Shown here one piece after another: positions 11,601 through 22,400 of a DNA stretch of 64,000 nt. Made by a program: the position numbers and the translations under genes. The notes under the pieces were generated by a model. It made no database searches. It saw only the letters and a program-made list of their open reading frames with translations, and was not told the origin of the DNA. The DNA comes from Pelargonium tetragonum. Taxonomy: Eukaryota > Streptophyta > Magnoliopsida > Geraniales > Geraniaceae. Within the stretch, counting starts at the first letter, position 1. Every line of letters begins with the position of its first letter. Where the stretch lies: positions 1 to 64,000 of the forward strand of contig JAYMTL010000095.1 of NCBI GenBank assembly GCA_036897445.1. Direction: 5' to 3'.

Positions 11601-14560
11601 CTAAAATCCAGTTTCTTCCTTTTACAGTGAAATCTGAACAAGAAAAATTCTGAGTTTACCTCTGTGAGAACTCTATTTTGGACCTTTGAAGAAATTTTCC
11701 GTATAATTGTGAAAGTTCATTCCGTGCTTTTTCCTAGGTAAGGGACTTCAACGAAACTGAGAATGATATTTCATATAGTAGCAAAAGCTCCTACTTTTTG
11801 CGAAACTTTACAAATTAGAAGTCCCCGCTACCTCATATCTTGTGACTTGACAACCTATCCGTTTTAAGCTCGGTATCCCTTAATTCTGCAGCGCTCCTTG
11901 AAACCTCTCGAGACTTGATAACCCTTATAACCCTTTGACTTGACCTACTCATCACTCACTTTAGAGTTAGAGCCCTTTTTAACCAGAATAAAGTTAAGTT
12001 CACAAATCCCAAATTGAATACTGAAAACCCCCGGAAAGATACCCAAATATCAGCTTGACTTTATACTCAATCCCGACTAACTTAGTAAACCCCGTGCTCT
12101 TTCTAATCCCTTGCCGACCTGCCTACTGAGAAAACGAGAGTACAGAAGCACTCTCTTAGAGCCAGCCCTCTCAAGATTTGCACAACCTTCTTTTTTGAAA
12201 AACACTCTAATAACGAATCCACTTTCACTAGCTCAGAACTAAGGATAACCTTTTAAAGTAAATACCCTAAAATAACCCTGTACGAGTCTATGAAAGATCT
12301 TAATGACACAAAAACCTGTACTCAAGCGGAGGCTATCCCCAAGTATCCTCTGAAACGAGAGAGGCATAGAACCAAGGAAAACCCAGTTTCATTTCAAAGG
12401 GAAAAGAAGAATACACTAAACCTGGATCCTAACTATCTTGGAGAAACGAAGAAGCTGGCAACATAGAGCAACTACTTTATAACATTAAAACCAAGACTTC
12501 TCACTCAGTCAAAGCTAATAGAAAGGATTGAGAAACTGAAGAATGCCAAACTTACTACCCAGGGATTTCAATTATCGCCGGCTGAGGTACTTATTCATTC
12601 TATCCTGACTTATTTCACATTGCTAATGTTTTTTTAATACCTTCCCTTAGAGTCAACATTTACTCTGTTTGAATCCAGTTAGGAAACCCCCTCAACTTCA
12701 AATTAAGGCTCAATTTCACATTCATTAAGAAAGTGAATGAAACGCTAAAAAGAACTGGGATACTACTTTTGAAAAAGGGCTCCGCGGTTACTATACATTT
12801 CCGAGGCTTGGGGTTTAGCTATACTTTTGGGACTCTTAGAATCCCTACTACACTAGCTTGACTACTTAGAGATTAGAAGACTCCGGTTTATACCTTGTAC
12901 TTATAAAATCTAAGACTTTCTATTTCCACTTTCATTAAAGACTTCGTTTATTACACGGATCTTTGAAAACTACTAATCCTATACTGTACTATACTGCTTA
13001 CCAACACATTCCCCTTCAATTAAAAGACGGCCGATTCCTAGATTCCTTAGAGGTGCTCTTTACTTGACTTGCTCCGACCAAAAAGTGACGTAAACTTTTG
13101 AAATACCTCTAGGCTTTCTCCTTCGATTTTACACTTTTTCTTACTTTTCCTTGTTAGCTAGAAGTGATTTTTTTGTCATAGTCGAAATCTGTACACCCCA
13201 AACTTTCCCTAGTAGAAGGCGCATTTAAAGAAGATAAAACAAAACCAAAAGAAGTCAGTCAAAAGAAAAAAGAGACGCTGAGTCTTTCCAAAAAAGAGAG
13301 CCTTGTACTACTACATCAAGCTAGTATTCTTCCTTAAAAAAGGTTTTGCTTAGAATTTGATTCTAGAAAAAAGCTTAACCCCGCCTTCTATACTAACTAA
13401 GAGAAACCCCGGAAATCCGTAGTTTCAATTTAGACTTCTCTTACTAAAATCCCAATAGACGAGCTTGACCTCCTTCTCTTTCTACCTATTTCTTCATTCC
13501 CTGCCTCGTGAAATAGCTAACATAAAGGACTCCCCAAGAACTCTTGACCTTCCCTTTCTTGTAAGGCAATTTTCGTTCAAACACGAAGCTCTTGAGCAAA
13601 TTTTACATTGGACCCTCTTTCTCATTCGAGTTCATACATTCTAGAGCTATCCTACCTTTATTTAGAATCCCAAAGCACCCCTAGTTCAGGTAGGAAATCT
13701 ACCTAATTATCAAATTTCTTTCATTACTTTCAAGAAAATGGAACATAGGTAACGAAGTTAATGAAAGACTTTCCGATCTAGGAAAAGCTAAACTCATAAT
13801 TAAGATAATTATAATAAAGGGAGTCCAGATTCAATCAAAAGAATAAAAAAGTGACTCTTTAGAATGTCAATTATCTGCACTTTTAAGTAAGGTGTTCACT
13901 ATGCGACCTATTTACCACTGGTTTGACTTTGTTTCTTTTCTTAGAAATTACCTACCTATAAAAGAACTAAAAGAAAAGAAAGGGGATTCCCAGTAAAAGC
14001 CAATAAAACCAGGAATACAGATTAAATAGAATCCTGACACATTGCTATCTATAGCACTCTTTTTATGCCATTGGTATACCTTTTAAGTTTTCCTATTTGA
14101 GATAATAACCGCATTTTATACGATGTTTTAGAGTCCTATTTGTATATCTTCGTTGAGCTAAGCGAAGAGGAACCTTGGCCGAGAAACAGAGGAACATACG
14201 ATATAAAAAGCCCCCTTTAATAAAAAAAGACTTTAAGACTTTTCAAATGAAAGATAAGAAAGAAAACAGTAAGGAGCAAAAGGAATCCTGCCACATGTCT
14301 AGAAGAGCCTTTTTCTTTAGTTAAGGTATCGAGTAGTTTTACCTATCTGACTGATTTACCAACCTTTCAAATTCTTTTGTATCTATTTTGTTTGATTTCG
14401 AATAGTACATACAACATAAAACAATTCACATAGCTCACTACCATCAACAAAGGGGGAAACTTCGAATAATAGAAAAAGGAAGCCTTTAGAGTTTACCTTT
14501 ACTCTATTCTCCTACTTAGCTAATTAAGAGAGAATAAATAGAAATACCGGTCAGGTGCAA
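11600..14560 (+). repeat. R2 repeat domain, plus orientation
   Basis: This is a C-rich (+ strand) stretch of degenerate R2 repeats. Landmarks are CAAAGCTAATAGAAAGGATT at about 12510, CTCGTGAAATAGCTAA followed by AAAGGACTCCCCA at 13505-13536, GCGACCTATTTACCACTG at 13903-13920, CCAGTAAAAGCCAATAAAAC at 13990-14009, and a weaker ACCTATCTGACTGATTTACC at 14341-14360. The same words recur in the same order near 34.9-35.6, 51.4-52.4 and 62.6-63.2 kb, which is why I read them as repeat copies. Individual boundaries are not clear because the copies are strongly diverged. There is no open frame of note. Confidence 0.6.
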
Positions 14561-14580
14561 AGCCCTTCCCTTCCTTAACT

Positions 14581-14900
14581 AAAAAAACTACAAGAAGAAG
14601 AGTAAGACTTAGCAACGGGTATAGCCCATAAGAAGAAACCTAAAGCTCATGAGAGTACAAAGTCAAAGAAGTAGCTGCTTGCTGTGGCCCTATCTTGTTT
14701 TATAGTTATTTCTCTATTTATTGCAATACATCAACCTCCTAAACTTGCTTGAAGGTTTAGTCGGTTAGATATACTACTTCGTCTACAAATTAGGCTTGAC
14801 CTTATCGATAAGCTCCATAGCAACAGAAGAAACCTATCAAACAACTAAAATATCTAACACCTATACAGCATTATAATATCTCATAGCTACAAGAATCCCT
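14581..14900 (+). repeat. R1 array, unit 1
   Basis: This is the first of six head-to-tail R1 units. A purine-rich leader at 14581-14680 is followed by a GCTGCTTGCTGTGGCCCTAT segment and the core at 14732-14768 (CAACCTCCTAAACTTG, an inserted CTTG, then AAGGTTTAGTCGGTTAG). The tail carries the palindromic CTTATCGATAAG near 14804-14815. Cores of successive units lie about 450-505 bases apart. No protein frame survives. Confidence 0.75.
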
Positions 14901-15064
14901 ATATCACCTAGTATAATCTAGACTATCTGCGTCTACTGCTAGCTTATCTGCTTCCCTTGCTGGGTCTATGCCTCTACTCCTTCTATGATAGCTTCTATAG
15001 TGTCTACCTCCCCTTACCTTAAAAGACTAAGTAAGACTCCTGTAGTGTCTTTCTCTCTTTTCTT

Positions 15065-15360
15065 TGTCTCAATCCTAAAAAAAGAATACAGAATCTCAAA
15101 CCCAAACAACCCTAAAACAAATACATACAAAGCTCCAGAATCCAGGTCTAGGTCTAGCAAGTAAGACAATGAAAACAAAGAAGAAGATTCAGTGCTGCTG
15201 CTCCTTCTTGTGTACTCTCTCTTTATCTATAACACTACTACTCCTAAACTCACGTTTACTCGGTAGAGATGTCTTCTTCCATCTATTAGGCACTAACCTC
15301 CTTCTTACTAAACCCACATGGTAGAGGGAAGAAACAACTACAATCAATCTAGTATAAGGG
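15065..15360 (+). repeat. R1 array, unit 2
   Basis: The leader contains AGGTCTAGGTCTAGCAAG near 15150, a tract shared by R1 units. The core at 15241-15266 reads CTCCTAAACTCACGTTTACT then CGGTAG. The left arm of the small inverted repeat (AACCT/AGGTT) is lost in this copy. The tail keeps CACATGGTAGAG, as in unit 5. Confidence 0.65.
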
Positions 15361-15589
15361 CATTCGCACCTTAAGAACCCCTTAATTCTCTAAAGGTAAT
15401 ATATGAAAGAACAACTAAACTATAATCTTATTCTATTTTTATACTGACACTCACTACTCTAATGAAAGTCTAATCTTAGAGCTACACTTATAGCTTATGC
15501 GTCCCTGTTTCCTATATTAGGTCTACCTCCCTTATCCTTCCTATCCTTATTCAGTTCTTACTATCTTACTAATACAAAAGAACCTTCTT

Positions 15590-15900
15590 CAGAAGTCAAA
15601 GGAATCTAGAAGACTCTAGCTCCAACGTAAAAAGAAGAAGTACGAGTCAACAAAAGAAGTAAAGCATCTTTGCTGTAGTTCTATCTTGTGCTATCAATGT
15701 GAAACAAGTACACTACTATAACCTCCTAAACTGTAAGGTTGACTCGGTAGGTTGTACTTCTACACTCACTAGGTTCTTTCCTTCCCTATTACTAAGCTAC
15801 ACCTGGCAGAAGAATCCTTCCTAGACCTAGTACATATACTTATCTTATAGCTACTAAATTATAGCTACTAACTAGCTACAATAGGACTAAGACAAGCTGC
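15590..15900 (+). repeat. R1 array, unit 3
   Basis: The segment TTGCTGTAGTTCTATCTTGT lies before the core at 15720-15751, which keeps AACCT/AGGTT and ends in GACTCGGTAGG. The tail has ACTTCTACACTCACTAGGTT followed by a decayed form of the TTATCGATAA word. This is one of the clearest copies. Confidence 0.75.
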
Positions 15901-16330
15901 AAGAAGACAGGTATCGAAGATAAGACAGATAAGAAGAAGATTGTAGCTCCAGGTATAGCTCTAGGAAGTAAGACAAAAAGAGTGTTTTGTTAAGCCTGCT
16001 AGGTCTAGGTCAAGGAAGCCTAGAAAGTCTAAGTCTAGCTCTAACTAAAAGAAGTCGAAGTCTAAGAAGTCTAGAACATAACATAACATAAAGAATAAAA
16101 AGAATCTGTAGTTGCTGTAGTTCTATCCTGTGCTCTCCCTATTTATCTCTAATACTACTATCTATGACCTCCTAAACTTGAAGGTTGAGTCGGTTAGGTT
16201 GTGTATGTCTTCCTACTCATACTAGGTTCCCATCTTCCTTATCGATAAACGCATAAGACAGGAAGGCTATCTCCTAAACCAACAAACTAAAACAATGTGT
16301 TAGCTACAATAAACAGAAGACAGGTAAGAC
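15900..16330 (+). repeat. R1 array, unit 4
   Basis: The leader contains AGGTATCGAAGATAAGACAG (near 15910), a word also present at 10020-10035 and 16938-16955, and a tract at 16000-16090 of repeated AAGTCTAG-like words. The core at 16166-16198 is the fullest form: GACCTCCTAAACTTGAAGGT, then TGAGTCGGTTAGG. The tail has CTTCCTTATCGATAAACGC. Both short stems described under findings are intact here. Confidence 0.8.
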
Positions 16331-16850
16331 GTTAGCTACAAGTAGAGCTTCTTACATGACATGAAGGTTAGTACATTAGTAGGTACGGTACAGGTATGGG
16401 TATAGCTACATGTATATCCCATTAGAGTAAGATCTTAGCTGCAGGTCTGTCTCATAAGAAGAAAAGAAGAAGAAAGAAGGGTTTAGCTCTAGCAAGTCTA
16501 GCAACAAAGAGTACCAAGAAGACTAAGTCAAAGAAGCAGCAACAAGTAAGTTAAGTCAGAAGAAGTAGCTGCAGAAGAAGAGTAAGTAGTTGCTGTAGCT
16601 TATTCATGTTCTATCCTTTCCCAAACATATACATTACTATAACCTCCTAAACCCAAGAGTCGGTAGGATATCTTACTTCCAATACGCTTTAGGTTACTAC
16701 CTTCCTTATTGATAAAGACACGTGGTAGAAGTCTCCTATAAACCTACAAAAACAACTATACTATCTATATCTAGTCTATTTAATATTAATACAAAAGAAT
16801 ACTACTCTATATTAAGTTAAGGGCTTCGCACCTTAAAAACCCCTTCTTAC
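16330..16850 (+). repeat. R1 array, unit 5
   Basis: A purine-rich leader holds AGCTCTAGCAAGTCTAGCAA. A TTGCTGTAGCTTATTCATGT segment follows, then the core at 16641-16668 with a shortened middle (AACCTCCTAAACCCAAGAGT then CGGTAGGA). The tail has CCTTCCTTATTGATAAAGAC. Spacing from the unit 4 core is about 470 bases. Confidence 0.75.
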
Positions 16851-17240
16851 AGTAAACTGTAACAAAGTAAAGAACAACAAATAGCTAAAACTAAAAGAAG
16901 AAGACTAAGACAGCTACAGGCTAGAAGAAGAGTACAATAGCAGCTATAGGTATCGAAGATAATCAAACTCAAGCCCAGAAGAAGAGTATGAAGTCAAAGA
17001 AGAAGTCAGTTAGGTCGAGCAAGCCAACTAAGTCAAAGTCAGCTAAGGCAGATAGGTCGAGTAAGTTAGTTAGGTCAGAATTCGAGGTGTTTGCTGTTGC
17101 GTATTCCTGTACCCTCATTACACATACATATAAATAAGCTACATCAACCTTCCTCCGCTAGCGCTGCAGTCGGGGGATACTATCCTCTATTAAGGGCTAC
17201 ACCCTCCTGATAAACAAAGCGTTGAGGTAAGCTTGCTTAA
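16850..17240 (+). repeat. R1 array, unit 6, variant core
   Basis: The leader again has AGGTATCGAAGATAA and a pentamer-like tract at 17000-17080 built from AAGTC, TTAGG and GAGCAAG words. The core at 17145-17177 is a variant reading CCTTCCTCCGCTAGCGCTGC. Its only close match is the - strand copy at 59103-59124, which is 21 of 22 bases identical. The tail is degenerate. Confidence 0.7.
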
Positions 17241-17739
17241 AGAATATACAAGCCTATACTGACTAATACGCTATAAAAGAATGCAATCAATATAATATAC
17301 TACGGGGAACTCTCCCTCAGCTATCCTGTCCTGTTAACTTCGATCATGCTTTTCATTCCAAATCAAGCAAAAAACTTTCAGACTAGAAACCCTACTTTTA
17401 AGAATTGACTTCATAAAAGAAAACCGAACTCTACGAATTAGCACTCTCCACATCTTTTCCTGTAAGGCCTACTCCTAAAACAAAGGAAACCTACCGAGTA
17501 AGCTTTTGTACCTATCCGACCTATCTGGTTGTGAATCCCCTATATCTTTCTAGCCGAGTCTGGATCCGGAGTTTACAGAACAGACTAAGAAACGGCCTAT
17601 CAACTAAACTAAAATGAGAGAAAAAGATTTAGAACCCAGGGCACTCTTAGAAAACCGGGAAAGATATACCCTTTGTTAAAGCGCTCCCACTAAAGCTTCC
17701 CCTTTCTTTTCTTAGAAATTCCCAACCTATAAAAGAAAA

Positions 17740-17880
17740 GAATATCCTGTGAATCCCTCTCTAAACTAAATAGACCCTTTATTGCTTTATCGAGAATTGG
17801 CCTGACTGACGCTTCACTTGTTAAGTGAAGCTCCTTGAGTCTCAAACATCATAAAACGCCGGTTCTAATCCTACCCCCTT
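17740..17880 (+). repeat. R2 block with tRNA T-arm-like end
   Basis: This block aligns by eye with 23785-23920. Both have CCCT..CTAAACTAAATA, then CTTTATCGA, then CTCCTTGAGTC, CAAACATC, and a final GGTTCTA element. Here that element is GCCGGTTCTAATCC at 17858-17871. A third, shorter copy is at 18300-18410. The block contains a perfect 9-bp hairpin at 17811-17831 that is only partly kept in the sister copies. Confidence 0.65.
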
Positions 17881-18299
17881 TCCTTCCTTAAAAGGCTGCC
17901 CCTGTTTACTGCCAAAACTATCCATTACAAATTCCTTTTCAACAAAAACTGAAATTCTATCTCAATCTAAAACTGGCTAGCCTACTCACTCAGTACACTT
18001 TGGCATCTTGGGCTTTTGCGTTCAATTGAAATACATTCTAGAACCTCCGTTAAAACCTGGATCAGGAAGAAAGGGCTTTCTTTCTACTAAACCTAAGAAA
18101 AGCTCCCACCTTTCTAAAAAGTCCTTACTTCATACAAACTTTAGACGAGAAAACAAAGCTACTCAGTTCTTTACCACTTTTCTTTTTTATTTTAACTTTA
18201 AAGAGAGTTTTTAGTATTTTGCCTATTCAACGAAAAAGAGACTGACCCTAGAAATTGATTAAGAACTAGTAATCGAAGAAACAGAGGAACATAACTTCT

Positions 18300-18410
18300 T
18301 TCAGCCCTCAAATCCAAAAAATCCCTAAACTAAACCCTTAATCGAAAAAGATAGAAAGAGACTGGCTTTTGCTTCCCCCAAACTCTCAAGAACCAGAAAC
18401 CCATAAAATC
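18300..18410 (+). repeat. R2 block, third copy
   Basis: CCCTAAACTAAACCCTTAAT, then CGAAAAAGA, AGAGACTGGCTTTTGCTTC and AACTC line up with the blocks at 17756 and 23791. The T-arm-like end is not recognisable. It is a decayed fragment. Confidence 0.5.
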
Positions 18411-20989
18411 AACTAACTACTTCATTTTAACCAAAGACTTCTAAAGCTAATAGCTAATAAAAAGGTAACGTAGTTAAGTTAAGCAAACAATGCTGAAATT
18501 TCTAACTTGTCATTTATTTAATTAAAGTGAGGTAGGACCCTATTCAACCTATTTAGCATAGGGTTTCCTTTGTTTCTTTTGAATTTCCTTTCCTATTATA
18601 GATTATAGACTAGAGATTCACTCTTAATAACCAGGCCGGTTAGGACCACAAGAAAGAAACTAGCTAGACCTCTTCGAGAATTGGACTGGCTTTAACTTCT
18701 CGCACCTCCTTTAGTCTAGGATGCCCCCCTATTTCCTATTCGTTCTAATCAAGCTGATCAAATACAGAATATCGTTAAAAGAAACCAGGACTTATATGAA
18801 TATCCAGAACCAGTAATCACTTCTCAGTCAAAGCTAAGAAATAGGATTGAATACGAAATAAAAACACAAATTATCTCAATGTTTATCCATTGTTTAGGTA
18901 CTTAGGTGTTTCCCCTATGAGAACTCTTTAGCAGACTATGTTTCTTTTAGAGTTTCCTATAGAGAACGGTAGATTCATTGCTTCCTTTTCAAGTGAAAAT
19001 AGAAAGACCCGACAAGAGGAACTCACCCAGGAGCTCTTTATATCTTTATATATACTTGCACTTGCTTGTCAAAATCCCAGGATTCTATCTCATTCTACTC
19101 AAGTAATACTAGGGCTAACCCTTCTCGCTAGCGCTTCTCAATCTTAACTACTTTTAGCCTAGTGATTTCTCAGTTACTAAATCATACTGCCTAGACTGAT
19201 ATTCTATTTTAAGCTTTGACTTTCCTCAGAGCTAGTCCCTGAGTCCTTTTTCTTAAGAAATGCTACCTATTTTAAATAGAGTACTCTGAACCTAAATACC
19301 TTGCAGGCTGAGAGCTAGACCTTAAATCTTTCTCAAATAACCAACTCTTTGAGTACGAGTTTCAACACCCCACTCTAAACTAATAACCCACAAAACTCTT
19401 TTTATTTAGTATTAAGTCAGACTAGGAAATCTCCTTACTTTCCTATTTGTTTGACTTCCTACTAAACTAACTTCACCATCTAAATACCCAGAACCGGTCA
19501 ACCTAGAAGCAAAGAATTTTCAATAAAAACCAGTTGGGGATGAAAGCAAACACAAAATCACTATCCGGAATACTTGTTATGCACCGAGAGCCTGTAAACT
19601 GCTGAACTATCTTAACCCGAAAATCTGAGGAATCTGTATACTTGAAACTCACAAGACACTAGTTAGAACAAGCCAAAAAAGGAAAACCCACTCCTTTTAT
19701 TTATAGAACTGGGAACCAAGGAACATATAAAGCAACCCTAGTTCAGACTAGCGAAAAAATCAAACTTTATGAGATAGATTTTTATCTTCCTTTTTGGAAG
19801 CTCAGCCTGGCTTTCCTCCTACTACACTTCAACCCTTATTCTTCTTGTAAACCTCCAATCCTATCAATCTAAATGAGATGCCCTATAAATCCTATCCCCT
19901 TCTTACTATAAACTGGAACTTACCTAGACTCTCTAACTGCATCCCTATTTTCTTTTCAAGAGCTGCACACTTTATTTAAACGAGAACCCTTCTTGCTGGG
20001 ATTTACTATATGTCCTAATAGGAGTTGAAAAGCCCCTTAACCATAACTATCCTATACAGATTCACATACCCTTTAAAAAAATCTCTCTTGACTGAGGCTC
20101 CATTCTCATTCGAGTAATTCCCTTTTATTAACATTTTAAGACTGAGACTACCATCCTGTATAGAACCCGCCTACTGAAGTCTCTCTCTCTATCCAAGGAA
20201 CCAACATTTTTTCTTTAAAGCCACTCCAGCGGTTTCGTTTTTAATGAAATCTTAGTACCCCTTTTTGACTGTAGCAGCACTTGAGTCCCAACTAGAACTC
20301 TCAACTTCTATATAGGTCTAAACCCTGTTTAAAAGGGTCCTTGTGAAATTCAGGGATTCCCTGAAGGCATAAAGTAACAACCTTACTTAAAGCATGCTTT
20401 TCCATATAAAAAAAAATAGAAAGAAGAAACTCTTGTTGCAGCTCCCCCAAAAGAGTGATAATTAAGAGCCCCTGCCCTGTTATAACTATATCCCTACTTA
20501 CACGTTAGCAAAAGAATTGAAATTAAGAAACTCTTTTTGTTGAAAAATCTCGCACAAGATCCGAAAGAAACCCAGTGATTCATAAAAAGAGATTGACTCC
20601 TTACTTATGTTTGTTAGCTTTTTTGGTGAGAGAATCCATTCTAGGAGGATTCAATTTGTTACTTTATATATCAGACTTTTACCCCTACTACATGGATCTT
20701 GCTGCCAAGTTTTCTATTACTTCAGTTTTGCGAGGAAAACCACTATTATCTATTAGTCCTATAAGGGGAGCCCGGGTTTTTTCAGTATAGGGATTACCCC
20801 CTTTTTATATATCCTAACCTGTTGAAGTCTTACCTTTTATAAATAATTAGACTCCTTTTAACAGCCATTAAGTTGTAACCAGTACTTACTCAAGAAAGGT
20901 GTTTTCTAATTTTTAGATATTTAAGACTCTTCCTTATTGTAAACAAGTATACCTAATTCGTAACTAAAAAGATTCACCAGGAATCTCCC

Positions 20990-21780
20990 TACTGCTTATG
21001 TTCCTACTTTGACTTATAATCCTAATACAAAGAACTAGGAAGATAAAAAGAAAGAAGACTAAGGCTTAACTACAGCTACAAGAGGAAGAAGAAGAAGCGG
21101 GTATAAGCCCATAAGAAAGAGCTCTAGCAAAGAGTACAATTATAGCTGCAGATATAGTTTAGAAGAAGGAAGATCTTATCAGCAGATACAAGTCTAGCAA
21201 GTAAGCCAGTGAAGTCAAATAAGAGGAAGACGTAGACTATCTGCTTATTATACCTAGCTATTAGAAAGGGGCTCCTCTTGTTCCCCCTTTTAGTTAGCTC
21301 TTACTATAGCTATTCTTCCCTACAACCCTCTTCAGTCCCGGTGCCTTCTACTAAACTAAAATAGAATATACAAAAGAAAGAAAGCATTTTTTAGAAAAGA
21401 GAAAGACAAAAGCTACCGTAGCTTCTACTCCCCCTAGTATATTTCCATAACTCATAACTAACTGGACTAACTAATCCAATCTAATTAAGGCAGCTTCCCT
21501 ACTTAGGTACTTACTCTTACTGTTGTGCCTACTAAGCCTATAACAAATAAGTAAATCAAATACAGAAACAGAATAGGAATAGAAAAGGCTAAAGAGAGAA
21601 AGAATAGAATACAAAAGTCAAGCAAGTAACAAAGTCAATATCAATAGAGTTTTTTTATAGCGTATAAATGCCTACTCAAGAAACTGCAAGACACTATAGC
21701 AACTGCCTACTTTCAAGTCGACTCAGTAAGGTAGACGTACTCCAATTCTTAAAGGGGTCCCACCCTCTTAAACGGCAAAA
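20990..21780 (+). repeat. R1 variant copy, plus orientation
   Basis: A purine-rich leader at 21040-21240 (GGGTATAAGCCCATAAGAAA, compare 14617-14634) is followed by a second leader with AGCAAGTAACAAAGTCAA. Then comes TTATAGCGTATAAATGCCTA and a decayed core TCAAGTCGACTCAGTAAGG at 21713-21731. The TATAGCGTAT form is shared with copies at about 30117 and 41223, so these three make a subfamily. Confidence 0.6.
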
Positions 21781-22400
21781 AGAACGCTTACCCACCACTC
21801 CTTTCCTTTACGCTCCTATAAACCCATAAAATCTCGATCCACTAGCTACGAGTCAAATCACCCAATCTGGGGCCCTTGTTTATATAGTTACGAAACCCCC
21901 TCACTTAATCTGAAACTGGAAACCCCTAATATCAAATTCTGAAACTCAATTTGACACTCGAACCGGTAAGCCTATATCCTCAACTTTGTTTACTAAAAAC
22001 CCTGCCTACTCAGTAAAAACTGGTTTTACGCTAGATCTCTATCTCGTTATCATACTTTTGACCCCTAACTGCCGGACTTGGGATACTCATAGATAGTAAG
22101 TAAAGCGACGGGTTCAAACCCCGGAGCACCCTTAAAAAACAAGGAAATCTCTAGAACCATCCCCGAATTCTACATCTCTCCACTTACCAACATGAAAGAA
22201 AAGATTTTTTACCTAATTTCCACGAGTCTCCTTTCTTTAGCCCTACGACCCCTCTTACTATACCTATACATTCTACCTAAGAACTCCACTACTACCTCCT
22301 CCTATAAGTCCTATAAGATAAAGAAACTACTTGGATAGTTATGGCTACTCCTTCTCCCAATAATCTTACTACAGCGTCTCCTCCTATCGCTAAGTCTACT
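21780..22400 (+). other. C-rich stretch, mostly R2-like
   Basis: C-rich sequence without open frames. It holds the T-arm-like element at 22101-22137 and weak R2 words such as GGAAACCCCTAATA. The - strand frame at 22311-22502 is Arg/Ser-rich because it lies antisense to purine/pyrimidine repeat DNA; I do not call it a gene. Confidence 0.45.
22101..22137 (+). repeat. tRNA T-arm-like element
   Basis: ACGGG, loop TTCAAAC, then CCCGG forms a T-arm with 4 of 5 pairs, followed by AGCACCC. No matching acceptor 5' strand, D arm or anticodon arm is found upstream, so this is not a tRNA gene. The same element, more or less decayed, is seen at 17857, 23891, 34831 and 51294. I infer a tRNA 3'-end-derived part of the R2 repeat. 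Confidence 0.55.

Larger units (their letters stand above)
17250..20870 (+). repeat. R2 repeat domain, plus orientation
   Basis: C-rich DNA made of decayed R2 units. Recognisable blocks are 17740-17880, 18300-18410, and 18426-18600 (CTAAAGCTAATAGCTAATAA, then AACAATGCTGAAATTTCTAA, then TTCAACCTATTTAGC). Further copies of the GTCAAAGCTAAGAAA word are at about 18827 and of the GGGAACCAAGGAACATA word at about 19708. From 20.0 to 20.9 kb landmarks fade and I see nothing distinct. Short frames at 18008-18214, 18938-19147 and 20575-20790 look like chance. Confidence 0.55.

Noticed and set aside
14804-14815. CTTATCGATAAG as a possible operator
   Set aside because: It recurs at the same place in most R1 tails, so it is part of the repeat and not an isolated regulatory site.
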